46,243 nt of DNA, taken from positions 1 to 46,243 of the forward strand of contig JAURYA010000048.1 in NCBI GenBank assembly GCA_030654155.1. Direction: 5' to 3'. The stretch comes from Sulfurimonas sp. Lineage in GTDB: Bacteria; Campylobacterota; Campylobacteria; Campylobacterales; Sulfurimonadaceae. Positions 18,056 to 28,054 of the stretch are shown in pieces; the first letter of the stretch is position 1, and each line of letters opens with the position of its first letter. A program made the translations under genes and the position numbers. The notes beneath the pieces are model-generated. The model saw only the letters and a list, made by a program, of their open reading frames with translations. It was not told where the DNA came from and searched no databases.

Positions 18056-19098
18056 CTCTTGTCCTTTGCAACCATCAATTTAAGGAGTATCTCTTTTATC
18101 CCTTGGGGAGGTAGAATCATATCTATTCCGCCGAGATTGATCGCCTCTTTTGGCATGCCAAAAACTGTTGAACTTGCTTCATCTTGAGCGATTGTTAAAG
18201 CGCCTCTGTCTTTTAACATTTTCATCTCAATAGCCCCGTCTCTGCCCATGCCTGAAAGAATCACAGCAACAGTCTCTTTTGCGCCGTATGCCGCAGCGGA
18301 AGAGAAGAGTCTGGATACGGAGGGGACAAACATCTCGCCTGCAACGGGCTTTAAAAATTTTATTCTTCCTCTGCCTATTGTCATATGGTATCCTTCTGGG
18401 CCGAAATAGATATTTCCCGGCTTTATTATCTCACCGTCAACTGCTTTTTTTACATGCAGCAAACATTGTCCGTTCAGCCACTCTACAAAATGTTCCATAA
18501 AACCATTCGACATGTGCTGAACCACCAATATCGGCAATGGATAGTCAGCCGGCAACTCTTTTAGAATTTCGCTAAGAATCGAAGGTCCTCCCGTAGAAGC
18601 TCCTATGACGACCATATTATAGGTTCTACCCCTGAAATTTACAGCTTCAACCTTTTTGTAAACATTATTGGACTCTTTTTGCTTCCACCTGCGAACCACT
18701 TTTATCTGCGAAAGCACTCTGACATGTTCAATCAAATCCTCAAGATGCTTTCTGAAATCCGGATGTCCCGGTCCTCTTGGTTTTTCAAGTGCCGCAAGCG
18801 CACCAATGCCCATACCTTTCATCAACGTCTTTGCATCATCCACATTCCACTCAGACGAAACAAGCATAATCGGGGTTGGATTCTCCTCCATTATCTCTTT
18901 TGTTGCTTCAAACCCGTTCATATTTGGCATATTGATATCCATGACAATGATATCCGGTTTCAGTTCAGGTACCTTTTTTACGGCTTCCAGCCCGTCTTCT
19001 GCCACACCGACAACTTCGATGTCTGCTTCTGCATTAAGATAGTTGACAAGAAGCTGTCTTGATGTCGGCGAATCTTCAACGACTAACACATGTATCAT
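18052..19098 (-). CDS. CheB-type protein-glutamate methylesterase (WspF-like)
   Basis: REC (VVEDSPTSRQLL, IIVMDINMPNMNGFEA) plus CheB catalytic domain (VVIGASTGGPSIL, LPILVVQHM, ILSGMGRDGA). Confidence 0.93.
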   Translation of the reverse strand: MIHVLVVEDSPTSRQLLVNYLNAEADIEVVGVAEDGLEAVKKVPELKPDIIVMDINMPNMNGFEATKEIMEENPTPIMLVSSEWNVDDAKTLMKGMGIGALAALEKPRGPGHPDFRKHLEDLIEHVRVLSQIKVVRRWKQKESNNVYKKVEAVNFRGRTYNMVVIGASTGGPSILSEILKELPADYPLPILVVQHMSNGFMEHFVEWLNGQCLLHVKKAVDGEIIKPGNIYFGPEGYHMTIGRGRIKFLKPVAGEMFVPSVSRLFSSAAAYGAKETVAVILSGMGRDGAIEMKMLKDRGALTIAQDEASSTVFGMPKEAINLGGIDMILPPQGIKEILLKLMVAKDKR

Positions 19099-19121
19099 AT
19101 AAATTTACCTCTCATGTATAA

Positions 19122-21377
19122 TCAATTTATAAGCCATTTTATTGTTTCCTTCAAATTATTTTGATCAAATGAACTTTTTACAATATACGCATTCGCGCCG
19201 GCTCTCATACCTCTCTCTTTATCTTCCGGAGATTCCAGTGCAGTTACAAGCACAATAGGAAGTTCTGAAAGCACTTTATCGCTTCTGATAGACTCGGTAA
19301 GCTCAAAGCCGTTCATTCTAGGCATTTGAATGTCAGATACGAGGAGATCAAATGTGCCTTTTTTAAGCTCTGTGTACGCTTCTAGACCGTCATTTGCAGA
19401 GACTACATCATATCCGGCAATCTCCAGTACATTTTTTAAGAGTATTCTTGTAGTTGGCGAATCATCTACTACCATCACTCTTCGTTTTTTGCGCATTTCT
19501 TCTTTACGGACCGATATATCAGTACTTTTTGCCTTGCCAATTGATTTAAAAAGGTCCTGAACATTAAGGATAAGAGCAGGTTTATCAGAAGAGAGCAGAG
19601 CTACTCCAGATATGTTTTTTACCCTAGAGAGCTGTTTGCCCAAACTCTTAATCATAACCTCTTCTTCATAAAGTATTTCATCAACGCCAAGAGCTATCAG
19701 ATCTCCTCCTGATTCAACAACCGCAACAGTAATTTTTTTATTTTCATCTACGCTTGCTTGAATCCCAAGGATATCACTAAGCAGTACAAAAGGAATAACC
19801 TGATGGTTAAAAGTCAATGTCTCTTTTGTTTCTATGGTCTTTATCTCTTGAGCCTTAATCTCCATAACTCTTCTTACATTTATGCTTGGAAATATGAATC
19901 TCCGCTCATTTACAGAGACAAGAACTCCTCTGAATGTTGAGAGGGTAAGAGGCAGTACTATATTGAACTCGCTTCCGCCTTCATCCAGATTTTTAACACC
20001 GACTACACCTCCCAGACGCTCTATTTTCTCCTTGACTATCGCCAGACCCAGACCGCGGCCTGAGAGATCGCTCACAATCTTGCTTGTGGTAACGCCTGAT
20101 TTAAACATTAGCGATAAAACAGCTTGAGAATCCAAATGCTGTGATTCGTCTTTATTTATTATGCCATTCTTCAAAGCTGACTCAATAAGTTTGTCTTTAT
20201 CCATTCCCGCTCCATCATCCCGTACGATGATTGATACTTTTGAGGAACTCTCCTGTTTTAGAGAGATTGTTATCAGGCCTTTGCTAGGTTTTTGTTTTTT
20301 TGCTCTGATTTCAGGTGTCTCAATGCCATGGTCAACGGCGTTTCTTAGAAGATGGGTAAGCGGATCTTTCATCTCTTCGAGTATTCTGCGATCTATCTCA
20401 ATCTCCCCGCCTTCGACTTTGAGCATAGCTTCCTTGCCGACACTGACTGCCATGTCGTGCACCGTCTTTGGCAGAGCAAAAAAGAGAGTAGAAAAAGGAA
20501 GCATAAGAGCCTCTTTCATCTCATCAAGAAGCCTGTCAACCATGATATCAACCAATCTTTCATCATTTTTTGAGCGAGCAATCTCTTTTAAAAGCATCAC
20601 TTCAAGTTTTTTTATTTGTTCTGACAACTCTCTGAGAGAGTATGTTTGTTTCTTCACATACGACATGCCTGATTCTATCTTTTTTTTCCACTCTGTTGTC
20701 TCTTTGAAGATACTTTCAACCCCTTCTATATGTCTTGCGGAGACTATTTTTACAAAAAGCATCTCCTCGCTCTGTGTCATAATTTTGTTGAGTTTTTCTA
20801 CAGGGACTCTTATGGTCTTGGAGTCCTGTGGTTCAGTTTTTGGTTCACTTTTCTGCTCATTTTCGAAACTTCTGCTTATCTCTTTCTCTTGCGGCTCTTG
20901 TTCTTTGGGCAACTCTTCTTTTGGAATTTCTGTTTTTTGTGCAAAATTTGTTTCCTGCACAACATCGGCACTCTCCAAAAGCTCCGTTATATGTTCTATG
21001 TATTTTTGCACCTTTGGTTTTTGCTCACCTCTTTTTTCAGGCGCCGTGTTTGCAAGAATAGCAAGAAAATCTACGCTCTCAAGCAAGTAATTTATCAGCT
21101 CTTTTGGTATTTTATTACCGGATTTTTTAAATTTTCCAAAAACATTCTCTATGCTTTTGCATATCTCCTCAATCTCCGATATATTTACCGAGCGTGCGGC
21201 TCCCTTCAAGCTGTGAGCCTCTCTAAAAAGTGTTTCAATAATCTGACCGGACTTCTCTTGATTCTCACTGTTTTCCAGCTCCAAAAGTCCGTTTGAGAGT
21301 ATCTCTACATGTTCTCTCGCTTCTAGGACAAATGTCTCAAGCAATATTTTTAAAAAGTCTTCATCTTGCGTTTGCAT
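19122..21377 (-). CDS. CheA-type histidine kinase with C-terminal receiver (WspE-like)
   Basis: Hpt (LFREAHSLKGAARSV), P4 (LTHLLRNAVDHGIE, VRDDGAGMD, SGRGLGLAIVKEKIERLGG), CheW-like P5, REC (VMVVDDSPTTRILL, LLVSDIQMPRMNGFEL). No evident P2 domain. Confidence 0.93.
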   Translation of the reverse strand: MQTQDEDFLKILLETFVLEAREHVEILSNGLLELENSENQEKSGQIIETLFREAHSLKGAARSVNISEIEEICKSIENVFGKFKKSGNKIPKELINYLLESVDFLAILANTAPEKRGEQKPKVQKYIEHITELLESADVVQETNFAQKTEIPKEELPKEQEPQEKEISRSFENEQKSEPKTEPQDSKTIRVPVEKLNKIMTQSEEMLFVKIVSARHIEGVESIFKETTEWKKKIESGMSYVKKQTYSLRELSEQIKKLEVMLLKEIARSKNDERLVDIMVDRLLDEMKEALMLPFSTLFFALPKTVHDMAVSVGKEAMLKVEGGEIEIDRRILEEMKDPLTHLLRNAVDHGIETPEIRAKKQKPSKGLITISLKQESSSKVSIIVRDDGAGMDKDKLIESALKNGIINKDESQHLDSQAVLSLMFKSGVTTSKIVSDLSGRGLGLAIVKEKIERLGGVVGVKNLDEGGSEFNIVLPLTLSTFRGVLVSVNERRFIFPSINVRRVMEIKAQEIKTIETKETLTFNHQVIPFVLLSDILGIQASVDENKKITVAVVESGGDLIALGVDEILYEEEVMIKSLGKQLSRVKNISGVALLSSDKPALILNVQDLFKSIGKAKSTDISVRKEEMRKKRRVMVVDDSPTTRILLKNVLEIAGYDVVSANDGLEAYTELKKGTFDLLVSDIQMPRMNGFELTESIRSDKVLSELPIVLVTALESPEDKERGMRAGANAYIVKSSFDQNNLKETIKWLIN

Positions 21378-21386
21378 AGCATATCC

Positions 21387-23510
21387 TTATCCGATTTTTC
21401 CGCCAAAACTGTATTGTTCCATTAGTGATTTAAGTTTTTGGCTCAGATTATTCAGATCTTTTGCGGAGTTTTCAACCTGTCTTATGCTCTCAACATTTTG
21501 AGATGTTGCATCTCTGATGCCCATCATAGCGCTTGCAATCTGATCCATTCCTGCCATCTCCTGTTCCGAAGACGCCGCAATAAGAGTTCCTGACTGGGCT
21601 GCTTCTATTACACTTTGTCTTAATGACTGCATAGATTTTCTGGCATTTGCTGCCTGCATTACACCTTCGTCCACGGCTTTGCCGCCCTGTTCTGCCACCA
21701 TTACAAGGGTATTTGTAGCCTGCTGTATATCTGTTAGTATTTTTTGCACCTCTCCCGTTCCCTGTTTAGACTGGTTGGCAAGGTTTTTAAGCTCCTGTGC
21801 GACAACAGAGAATCCTTTGCCGTGTTCACCTGCTTTTACCGCTTCTATGGATGCATTGACTGCCAAAAGATTTGACTGGCTTGCTATATCCTCTACGGTT
21901 GACACTATATTGCCAATCATTTGGCTCTGCTCGCTTAGACGGATAATGTTGGCTGCGATTAAGTTCATCTTTTCTTTGATTTGAGCCAGTCCCTCCACAT
22001 TTTTGTCAAGAGAGCTATTTCCTTCATCTGAAATAATTACCGCTTTTTTTGTGCTCTCTGCCGTATGAACCGCTTTTTCGTTCGTAAGTTTGGCAGTCTG
22101 TTTTATCTCTTCAACGGAAGATGTAGTCTCTGCAACTGAAGAGGATGTCTGAGACGCACTTGATGCTATCTGGGATGTGGTTGCAAGAATTTCGCTGGCA
22201 GCACTGTTTAACACCGAGGTGCTCTCCGTAAGCTCAGACATGATTTTTTTAAGATTAGCAGCCATATTTTCCAGCGCTTTTCCAAGAACATCTTTGTCGG
22301 AGCGTTTTTTTATCTCAACATCAAGTTCACCCTGCCCGATAGCATGCGCTATCTGCGAAGCATCACTTAAGTAGCTTACTATCCCCCTAAATGAATCAGC
22401 CAGCTCTCCCAGCTCATCATCTGAAACAAAAGTGACTTCCTGTATGATATCCCCAGAGGCGATAGCTCTTGCTGTTTTTGCCATACTTATAGCCGGAAGT
22501 GCAATGTTTCTTGTAATAATAGATGCAAGAATGATGCCGACAATCAATGCTATGACAAGACCTATTAACATGGTATCTATAGCCGTAGACAAGGTTTCAA
22601 TCGATATGTTTGATATTTCTATATTCTCTATCGTGCCTTCGTTTGAAGAACTCTGAGCCAGAGATACAATCTGCTCCCCTATGGATAATAGTTTAGCTAC
22701 TTCTCCACGCAACTCTTTCCAATTAGAGGCGTAGTCTTTGATGGACTTCTCATATTCACGCGACATTTCTTGAATAGTATTTAATGTATGAATATTGGAC
22801 TCTTGTTGAGTAATCTTTCTAATTTGTGCTATTGTTTCTTCTATCTTTACAAAGTTACTTAGCGCCATTTCATTATACTTTATATCATTTAGAGACTGAA
22901 ATTTGAAGTTATTTACGCGCGCATCATTGCCAAAAGAGACTATATTGTTTATGAGAGTAATTTTTTTAAGTTCATCATGAAAAGTAGTTTTACTTGCGCC
23001 CTTATCTATTTCCCTACTATAAGCTTTATTCTGATCATCTAGGTAGCTATAATAGTTTTTCATAAAATTATTTGCTGCAACATCCATCGCTACTCTTTCA
23101 TCATGAAACTTTTCAATGTACCCAATAGAATGGTTGACGGATTTTTCATATTCCAAAACAAGTTTGCGAATTTCTGATTCGCTCTTTGCCAATGTAGAAA
23201 TTGAATACTTTTGAGCATGATCTTTTGCTTCGTCAAGACTTATTTTTAGTTTTTCAAGATGATTAAGTCCCGATGTCATGTAGTTTTTGTTTTCACTTAA
23301 TAAATATGCGTTAATATCATCTATCATATGAATCGAATGTCGTTCAGCTCCAGTTGCTATCTGCACTCTAGGAATATTGACATCTGCAACCCTTGTCAAA
23401 ACAGTTTTTACATTTGACATATTAAAAATAGCCATGAGTCCTAATATAGCTACTATAACTAATAACGAGATAAAACCCATACTTATTTTTACGCCTAAAT
23501 TCATCTTCAT
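21387..23510 (-). CDS. Methyl-accepting chemotaxis protein (WspA-like position) with large helical periplasmic domain
   Basis: Two TMs flanking about 280 aa helical ligand domain, HAMP, signalling tip EDIASQSNLLAVNASIEAVKAGEHGKGFSVVAQELKNLANQS. Start set at MKMNLG (AAAGGA ribosome-binding site upstream) instead of the ORF-track 23540. Confidence 0.92.
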   Translation of the reverse strand: MKMNLGVKISMGFISLLVIVAILGLMAIFNMSNVKTVLTRVADVNIPRVQIATGAERHSIHMIDDINAYLLSENKNYMTSGLNHLEKLKISLDEAKDHAQKYSISTLAKSESEIRKLVLEYEKSVNHSIGYIEKFHDERVAMDVAANNFMKNYYSYLDDQNKAYSREIDKGASKTTFHDELKKITLINNIVSFGNDARVNNFKFQSLNDIKYNEMALSNFVKIEETIAQIRKITQQESNIHTLNTIQEMSREYEKSIKDYASNWKELRGEVAKLLSIGEQIVSLAQSSSNEGTIENIEISNISIETLSTAIDTMLIGLVIALIVGIILASIITRNIALPAISMAKTARAIASGDIIQEVTFVSDDELGELADSFRGIVSYLSDASQIAHAIGQGELDVEIKKRSDKDVLGKALENMAANLKKIMSELTESTSVLNSAASEILATTSQIASSASQTSSSVAETTSSVEEIKQTAKLTNEKAVHTAESTKKAVIISDEGNSSLDKNVEGLAQIKEKMNLIAANIIRLSEQSQMIGNIVSTVEDIASQSNLLAVNASIEAVKAGEHGKGFSVVAQELKNLANQSKQGTGEVQKILTDIQQATNTLVMVAEQGGKAVDEGVMQAANARKSMQSLRQSVIEAAQSGTLIAASSEQEMAGMDQIASAMMGIRDATSQNVESIRQVENSAKDLNNLSQKLKSLMEQYSFGGKIG

Positions 23511-23520
23511 CTGATATCCT

Positions 23521-24033
23521 TTAAATTTCTTCGTGTACAATTATCTTTGAATCTTCCAAAAACCTCTTCCCGTTGAGCACAATCACTCCCTCTTGCGTAA
23601 CTCCATCTATTAACTCCTTTGTTAGAATATTCATTCCCTGCGGTACAGGCTGTATGCTTTTTTTTGAAATCCTTATCTCACCCAACATCTCTTGGGCTAT
23701 AATCACGAATTCCATCTTTTCATCTGAGAGAAGAAGCATAAAACCCTCTTTAGCTGCCTCAGTTTTTTTAAGTCCCAAAATCAGCTCAAGGTCAACGACA
23801 GACAAGAAGCTTCCTCTTATGTTGACAATACCAAGGATAAACGCAGGAGTGCACGGAACCTCCGTTGGCTGTATATATGGATATACCGCATGGACAAACC
23901 TGTCCTCTATGGCATAGACCTCACTTCCCATTTTGAAACAGATGATGTCAACGCCATCCTCTATCTCTTCAATATTGACTGTTTTTGCAGCTTCTTTTGC
24001 TCTTTTTTTAAGGATATCTTTAACTGTTTGCAT
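23521..24033 (-). CDS. CheW-domain protein
   Basis: VYAIEDRFVHAVYPYIQPTEVPCTPAFILGIVNIRGSFLSVVDLELILGL. Confidence 0.88.
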   Translation of the reverse strand: MQTVKDILKKRAKEAAKTVNIEEIEDGVDIICFKMGSEVYAIEDRFVHAVYPYIQPTEVPCTPAFILGIVNIRGSFLSVVDLELILGLKKTEAAKEGFMLLLSDEKMEFVIIAQEMLGEIRISKKSIQPVPQGMNILTKELIDGVTQEGVIVLNGKRFLEDSKIIVHEEI

Positions 24034-25272
24034 TTATAAATCCTTTATCTTATGATTTATTATGCCTAGAAGCTCATCAACAGTCATATTATCAGAAAAT
24101 GTCACCACAGCACTAGGCTCCATTTTGTAAAGAAGCTCTCTTGCCCTGTTTAAGTATCTTGAAGCATTCTCATTGTCACCCTCTTTTTTAAAAATATTTC
24201 CCAAAGTGATAAGCCCTACTATAAAGTTATTATCAAGATAGAGACACTTTCTTAAATGTTTTTTTGCCTCTTGAGTATCTCCTGCTTCAAGCAGTTCACA
24301 CGCTTTTGTATAATTTGAATGAACTCCATCTACCAAAACCGTCTTTTCTACAGAGGGTTCTACAGTTTGAGATGTTTTTTCATATTGGAGAGAGTCTGCT
24401 AGCGGCTGCGAAGATGATGATTCTATATCAGCGATATCAGATTTTTGGATTATACTCTCACTTGAGAAGTTTTTTGCTCTGTATGAATTGAAGATGTCTG
24501 ATGAGTACTCGATAGGAGTAGTACTGAGGTAACCGCCTGTTTTAAGATTTTTATAGAGAAAGTCAATCACGCCTCTAGCTTTTTCTTTATCGAAATATAT
24601 CAATACATTTTTTAGAAGTATTAGATCAAAAGCTATGTTTTTAGAAGGTAAAGGTTGTTTCTCCTCAATAATGTTGTGATACTCAAAATGAACATTTTTT
24701 TTAATAAGCGGCGAAATTTCATATATGTTATTAAGTTCTTTAAAATACTGTTTTTTATAGTATTGGGGCATATCACGGAGTGAGTAATCACTATATACAC
24801 CACTCTTCGCTTTTTCTAAAAAATCGATATTTACATCAGTTCCAAGCAGAAAAATGTTCCATTTGCTTATATCAGGAATATTTTTATGGAGTATCATGGA
24901 AACAGAATATATCTCTTCGCCGCTGCTGCACCCAACAGACCATATATTTATATTTTTGTCATGCGGATCTTTTTCCTTTAAAAGCTGGGGGATAATTTTG
25001 TGTTCCAAAGTATCAAAGAATTTTTTATCTCTAAAAAAATAACTCTCCCCTATGCTAAACTCCCGTGCAAGTGTCTGTACATGCCCCTGCGAATGTTTAT
25101 TGTCATTAAAAGACATGAGGCATTCGCTCATCTCGGCAAAACCCATGGTTTTACATATTTTTAGCATTTTTTCATCGGAGTACTTATTATCCAATGAGAG
25201 TTGCCAGCCAAGTCTGTGTAAAAAAAGTTCTTCAATTTGAGACTGGAAATCTGAGTATGTTGACTTAAACAT
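24034..25272 (-). CDS. CheR-type methyltransferase with C-terminal TPR repeats (WspC-like)
   Basis: IGESYFFRD, NIWSVGCSSGEEIYSVSMIL, DLILLKNVLIYFD; C-terminal TPR-like LLEAGDTQEAKKHLRKCLYLDNNFIVGLITLGNIFKKEGDNENASRYL. Confidence 0.9.
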   Translation of the reverse strand: MFKSTYSDFQSQIEELFLHRLGWQLSLDNKYSDEKMLKICKTMGFAEMSECLMSFNDNKHSQGHVQTLAREFSIGESYFFRDKKFFDTLEHKIIPQLLKEKDPHDKNINIWSVGCSSGEEIYSVSMILHKNIPDISKWNIFLLGTDVNIDFLEKAKSGVYSDYSLRDMPQYYKKQYFKELNNIYEISPLIKKNVHFEYHNIIEEKQPLPSKNIAFDLILLKNVLIYFDKEKARGVIDFLYKNLKTGGYLSTTPIEYSSDIFNSYRAKNFSSESIIQKSDIADIESSSSQPLADSLQYEKTSQTVEPSVEKTVLVDGVHSNYTKACELLEAGDTQEAKKHLRKCLYLDNNFIVGLITLGNIFKKEGDNENASRYLNRARELLYKMEPSAVVTFSDNMTVDELLGIINHKIKDL

Positions 25273-25747
25273 GAATAGCCTCTTGATTATTCAACTCTGT
25301 GTTGTTGTCTATATGATGAAAGATCTCTTCATCAATCATTTTTTCCACATCGATTACAGGAACGAGTATCTCTTCCCATTGGACCATCTCTACTGGAACA
25401 AGGCCATGAAAGAGTTCGTCTGTGTCGGCTGTTTTATCTATTAGGCATTCAAAGATACCGAGTACATTATCACTCAAAAGTGCTATCAAACGCTCACCCT
25501 TATGAATGACAATAAGCATATCTTCGAGCTCAATACTCTTTTCATTCAAAGAAAAAAGTCTTCTTAAAGAAACGACAGGAATAGTTTTACCTTGAAGATT
25601 AAATACTCCAAGAAGGATAAAAGGAGAGTTTGGAACGGGTGTGGTCTCCACAACCCTAATGATTCTTTCTATACTCTCTGCGTGAATAGCATAGTGGCTA
25701 TTGTCACTTGAGAAAATAAGTAATTTTGAATTTTGATCTTCAGGCAT
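25265..25747 (-). CDS. CheW-domain protein, first gene of the chemosensory operon
   Basis: YAIHAESIERIIRVVETTPVPNSPFILLGVFNLQGKTIPVVSLRRLF. Confidence 0.88.
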   Translation of the reverse strand: MPEDQNSKLLIFSSDNSHYAIHAESIERIIRVVETTPVPNSPFILLGVFNLQGKTIPVVSLRRLFSLNEKSIELEDMLIVIHKGERLIALLSDNVLGIFECLIDKTADTDELFHGLVPVEMVQWEEILVPVIDVEKMIDEEIFHHIDNNTELNNQEAIHV

Positions 25748-25841
25748 CTAGACCTCTTCTTTATTACAAAAAAAATATCACGGCACTTCGATGAAGCACA
25801 CATTGACGCATCCTATAACATTTTTGCTTTATGAGGTCTTA

Positions 25842-25847
25842 ATTATA
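25842..25847 (-). promoter_or_regulatory. Candidate -10 box for the chemosensory operon
   Basis: TATAAT on the minus strand (GTTATGTATAATTAAG) about 95 nt upstream of the first CheW start; no clear -35. Confidence 0.3.
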
Positions 25848-25945
25848 CATAACGGTTTAAGCCTATCTGTTCTTTAGTAAATTTATTACGGATTTAGTGT
25901 TTTCTTGTGGATTATATAAGAAGTCTGTTTTAATAAAATAATAAT

Positions 25946-26773
25946 TTAGCGATTATTTTGAATTGCATTAACAACATTTTGTATAATCCAATCAGGCGTT
26001 GATGCCCCTGCACTGATTCCACAAAAATTTTTATCTTTAAACCATGAAAATTCCAAATCATTCTCATCTTCTATATGGTAGCTGTCTTTGCAATTATCTT
26101 GCGAAATGCTAAAAAGTTGTTTAGTATTTGATGAATTTTTACCGCCGATAATTATCATCACATCAGCTTTTTTAGAGATTTTTCTAACCGCTTCTTGATT
26201 TTCAAATGTTGCGTTACAGATAGTATTAAAAACCCTTACCTCTTTATAACGGGGAATCAAATAGTTCGCAATCTCCATATAATCTTCAACTTTTCTTGTT
26301 GTTTGCGCGACTAGAGCTATCTTCTCCTTCAGCTTTAAATCCTCAAGCTCTTTTGGGGAGGTAACAACTCTTGCTCCATAAGTTGCATAGCTCTTAACAC
26401 CCTTAATCTCGGGATGAGCTTCATCGCCAAAAATAATGATATCATACCCCTGTTCACTCATCTCTTGGCAAATTTGCTGTGGTTTTGTTACATATGGGCA
26501 TGTTGCATCTACAACATCTACGTTGTTGGCTTTTAGTTCTGCCAACTCATTTTTTGGTATTCCGTGCGTACGGATTACCGCTTTGTCACCTGAAGCAAAA
26601 CTTTTGTGGTCATCAGTCAGGCTTACTTTAAAATCTTTTTCAAGTCTCTCAATCTCTTTGGAGTTATGAATAAGAGGTCCGTATGTTGATGAATTTTTGT
26701 TCTCTTCTGCTATTTTAATAGCTCGCTTAACACCAAAACAAAAGCCGTAACTCTCAGCTAGCTCTATTTTCAT
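25946..26773 (-). CDS. ispH: 4-hydroxy-3-methylbut-2-enyl diphosphate reductase
   Basis: AESYGFCFGVKRAIKIAE, VIRTHGIPK, VDATCPYVTKPQ, IIGGKNSSNTKQL, ISAGASTPDWII. Confidence 0.95.
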   Translation of the reverse strand: MKIELAESYGFCFGVKRAIKIAEENKNSSTYGPLIHNSKEIERLEKDFKVSLTDDHKSFASGDKAVIRTHGIPKNELAELKANNVDVVDATCPYVTKPQQICQEMSEQGYDIIIFGDEAHPEIKGVKSYATYGARVVTSPKELEDLKLKEKIALVAQTTRKVEDYMEIANYLIPRYKEVRVFNTICNATFENQEAVRKISKKADVMIIIGGKNSSNTKQLFSISQDNCKDSYHIEDENDLEFSWFKDKNFCGISAGASTPDWIIQNVVNAIQNNR

Positions 26774-28054
26774 CTATTTAAACTCTACTTTCGTAATTTT
26801 TTGTAAAAGTTCAAAAAAGTTTGGAAATGATGTATTTATACAATCAATATCACTCACACTCATTCCGCATTTAAGCCCTGCAATAATAAAGCTCATAGCT
26901 ATTCTATGGTCGCCGTGGCTATCGATTACAGCCTCTCTTAACTCGCCGCCTTTTACACTGTAACCGTCATGAACTTCATCAACTTCAATGCCGCAAGCTC
27001 TAAGTCCGTTTACTACGGTTGAGATTCTATCGCTCTCTTTTACTCTAAGCTCTTCGGCATTTTTAACGACACTTATGCCATCTGCACATGCAAAAGCTAT
27101 CGAGAGAGCAGGAAGCTCATCTATAAGCCAAGATATATTATGCTCAACCGTAATTGCTTTAAGCGGAGCATGTTTTACATGTATATTTCCGATTGGCTCA
27201 TACTTGTTCTCTGTTATTTCGTAACTCATAAGTGCACCCATTCTCTCTAACGCTTTAAATGCTTCAATACGCGTAGGATTAAGAGTGACACCCTCCAACA
27301 CAACATCGGAGTTAGGAGTAATTGCCGCTGCAACTGCAAAGAAAAAAGCACTTGATGGGTCAGCCGGCACTCTAATTTTCAGAGGTGAGAGGAGCTTTTT
27401 CATAGGTTTTATCTTGGTAGTTAAGCCGTCTACTTCTATCTCAGCACCCATGCCTTTTAACATTCTCTCAGTATGGTCACGGCTAAGTTCAGGTTCGCTG
27501 TAACTGCATTCGCCATCAGCTCTAAGAGCCGCCAAAATCATGGCACTTTTAACCTGAGCCGAAGCAATTTTACTCTCGTAGTTAAACGCCTTGAGAGATG
27601 CTCCTCTTATGCTTAGCGGAGCTAAATCGCCATCATTCCTGCCGTCAAGTTTTGCACCGATATCACGAAGCGGGGCAGTTACTCTCTTCATAGGACGACG
27701 ACGAAGATACTCATCTCCGGTTAGTACAAAATGACCCTCTGCCGAGCTTAAAAGTCCGCAAAAAAGTCTTATTCCTGTTCCAGAGTTGCCGCAATCTAGT
27801 ATTTCGCTGCTCTCTTTTATGCCGTTGGAACTTATCCTAATAGTCACGCCGTCATCCTCAACTGTTGCGCCAAGGTTTTTTACTATATTTAAAGAGTTTA
27901 GAGTATCTTCAGCTCTTAAAAAGTTCTCTATCTCGCTTGTTCCGCTTGCTAGCATTGCAAACATTGCACAGCGGTGAGATATTGATTTATCGGGCGCAAT
28001 CTCAGAAATATGAAGTGAAAACGGTAATGTTTTTACAACTTTTACACTGTTCAT
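26774..28054 (-). CDS. aroA: 3-phosphoshikimate 1-carboxyvinyltransferase
   Basis: [51 protein letters not shown]. Confidence 0.95.
   Translation of the reverse strand: MNSVKVVKTLPFSLHISEIAPDKSISHRCAMFAMLASGTSEIENFLRAEDTLNSLNIVKNLGATVEDDGVTIRISSNGIKESSEILDCGNSGTGIRLFCGLLSSAEGHFVLTGDEYLRRRPMKRVTAPLRDIGAKLDGRNDGDLAPLSIRGASLKAFNYESKIASAQVKSAMILAALRADGECSYSEPELSRDHTERMLKGMGAEIEVDGLTTKIKPMKKLLSPLKIRVPADPSSAFFFAVAAAITPNSDVVLEGVTLNPTRIEAFKALERMGALMSYEITENKYEPIGNIHVKHAPLKAITVEHNISWLIDELPALSIAFACADGISVVKNAEELRVKESDRISTVVNGLRACGIEVDEVHDGYSVKGGELREAVIDSHGDHRIAMSFIIAGLKCGMSVSDIDCINTSFPNFFELLQKITKVEFK

Noticed and set aside
18668-19062. Two overlapping plus-strand ORFs antisense to cheB
   Set aside because: Shadow ORFs opposite the conserved receiver domain.
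20161-21090. 309-aa plus-strand ORF antisense to cheA
   Set aside because: Ser/Phe-rich shadow ORF opposite an unambiguous CheA reading frame; no motif.
23511-23540. 20-nt overlap between MCP and CheW coding regions as listed in the ORF track
   Set aside because: Disappears with the better-supported MCP start at 23510.
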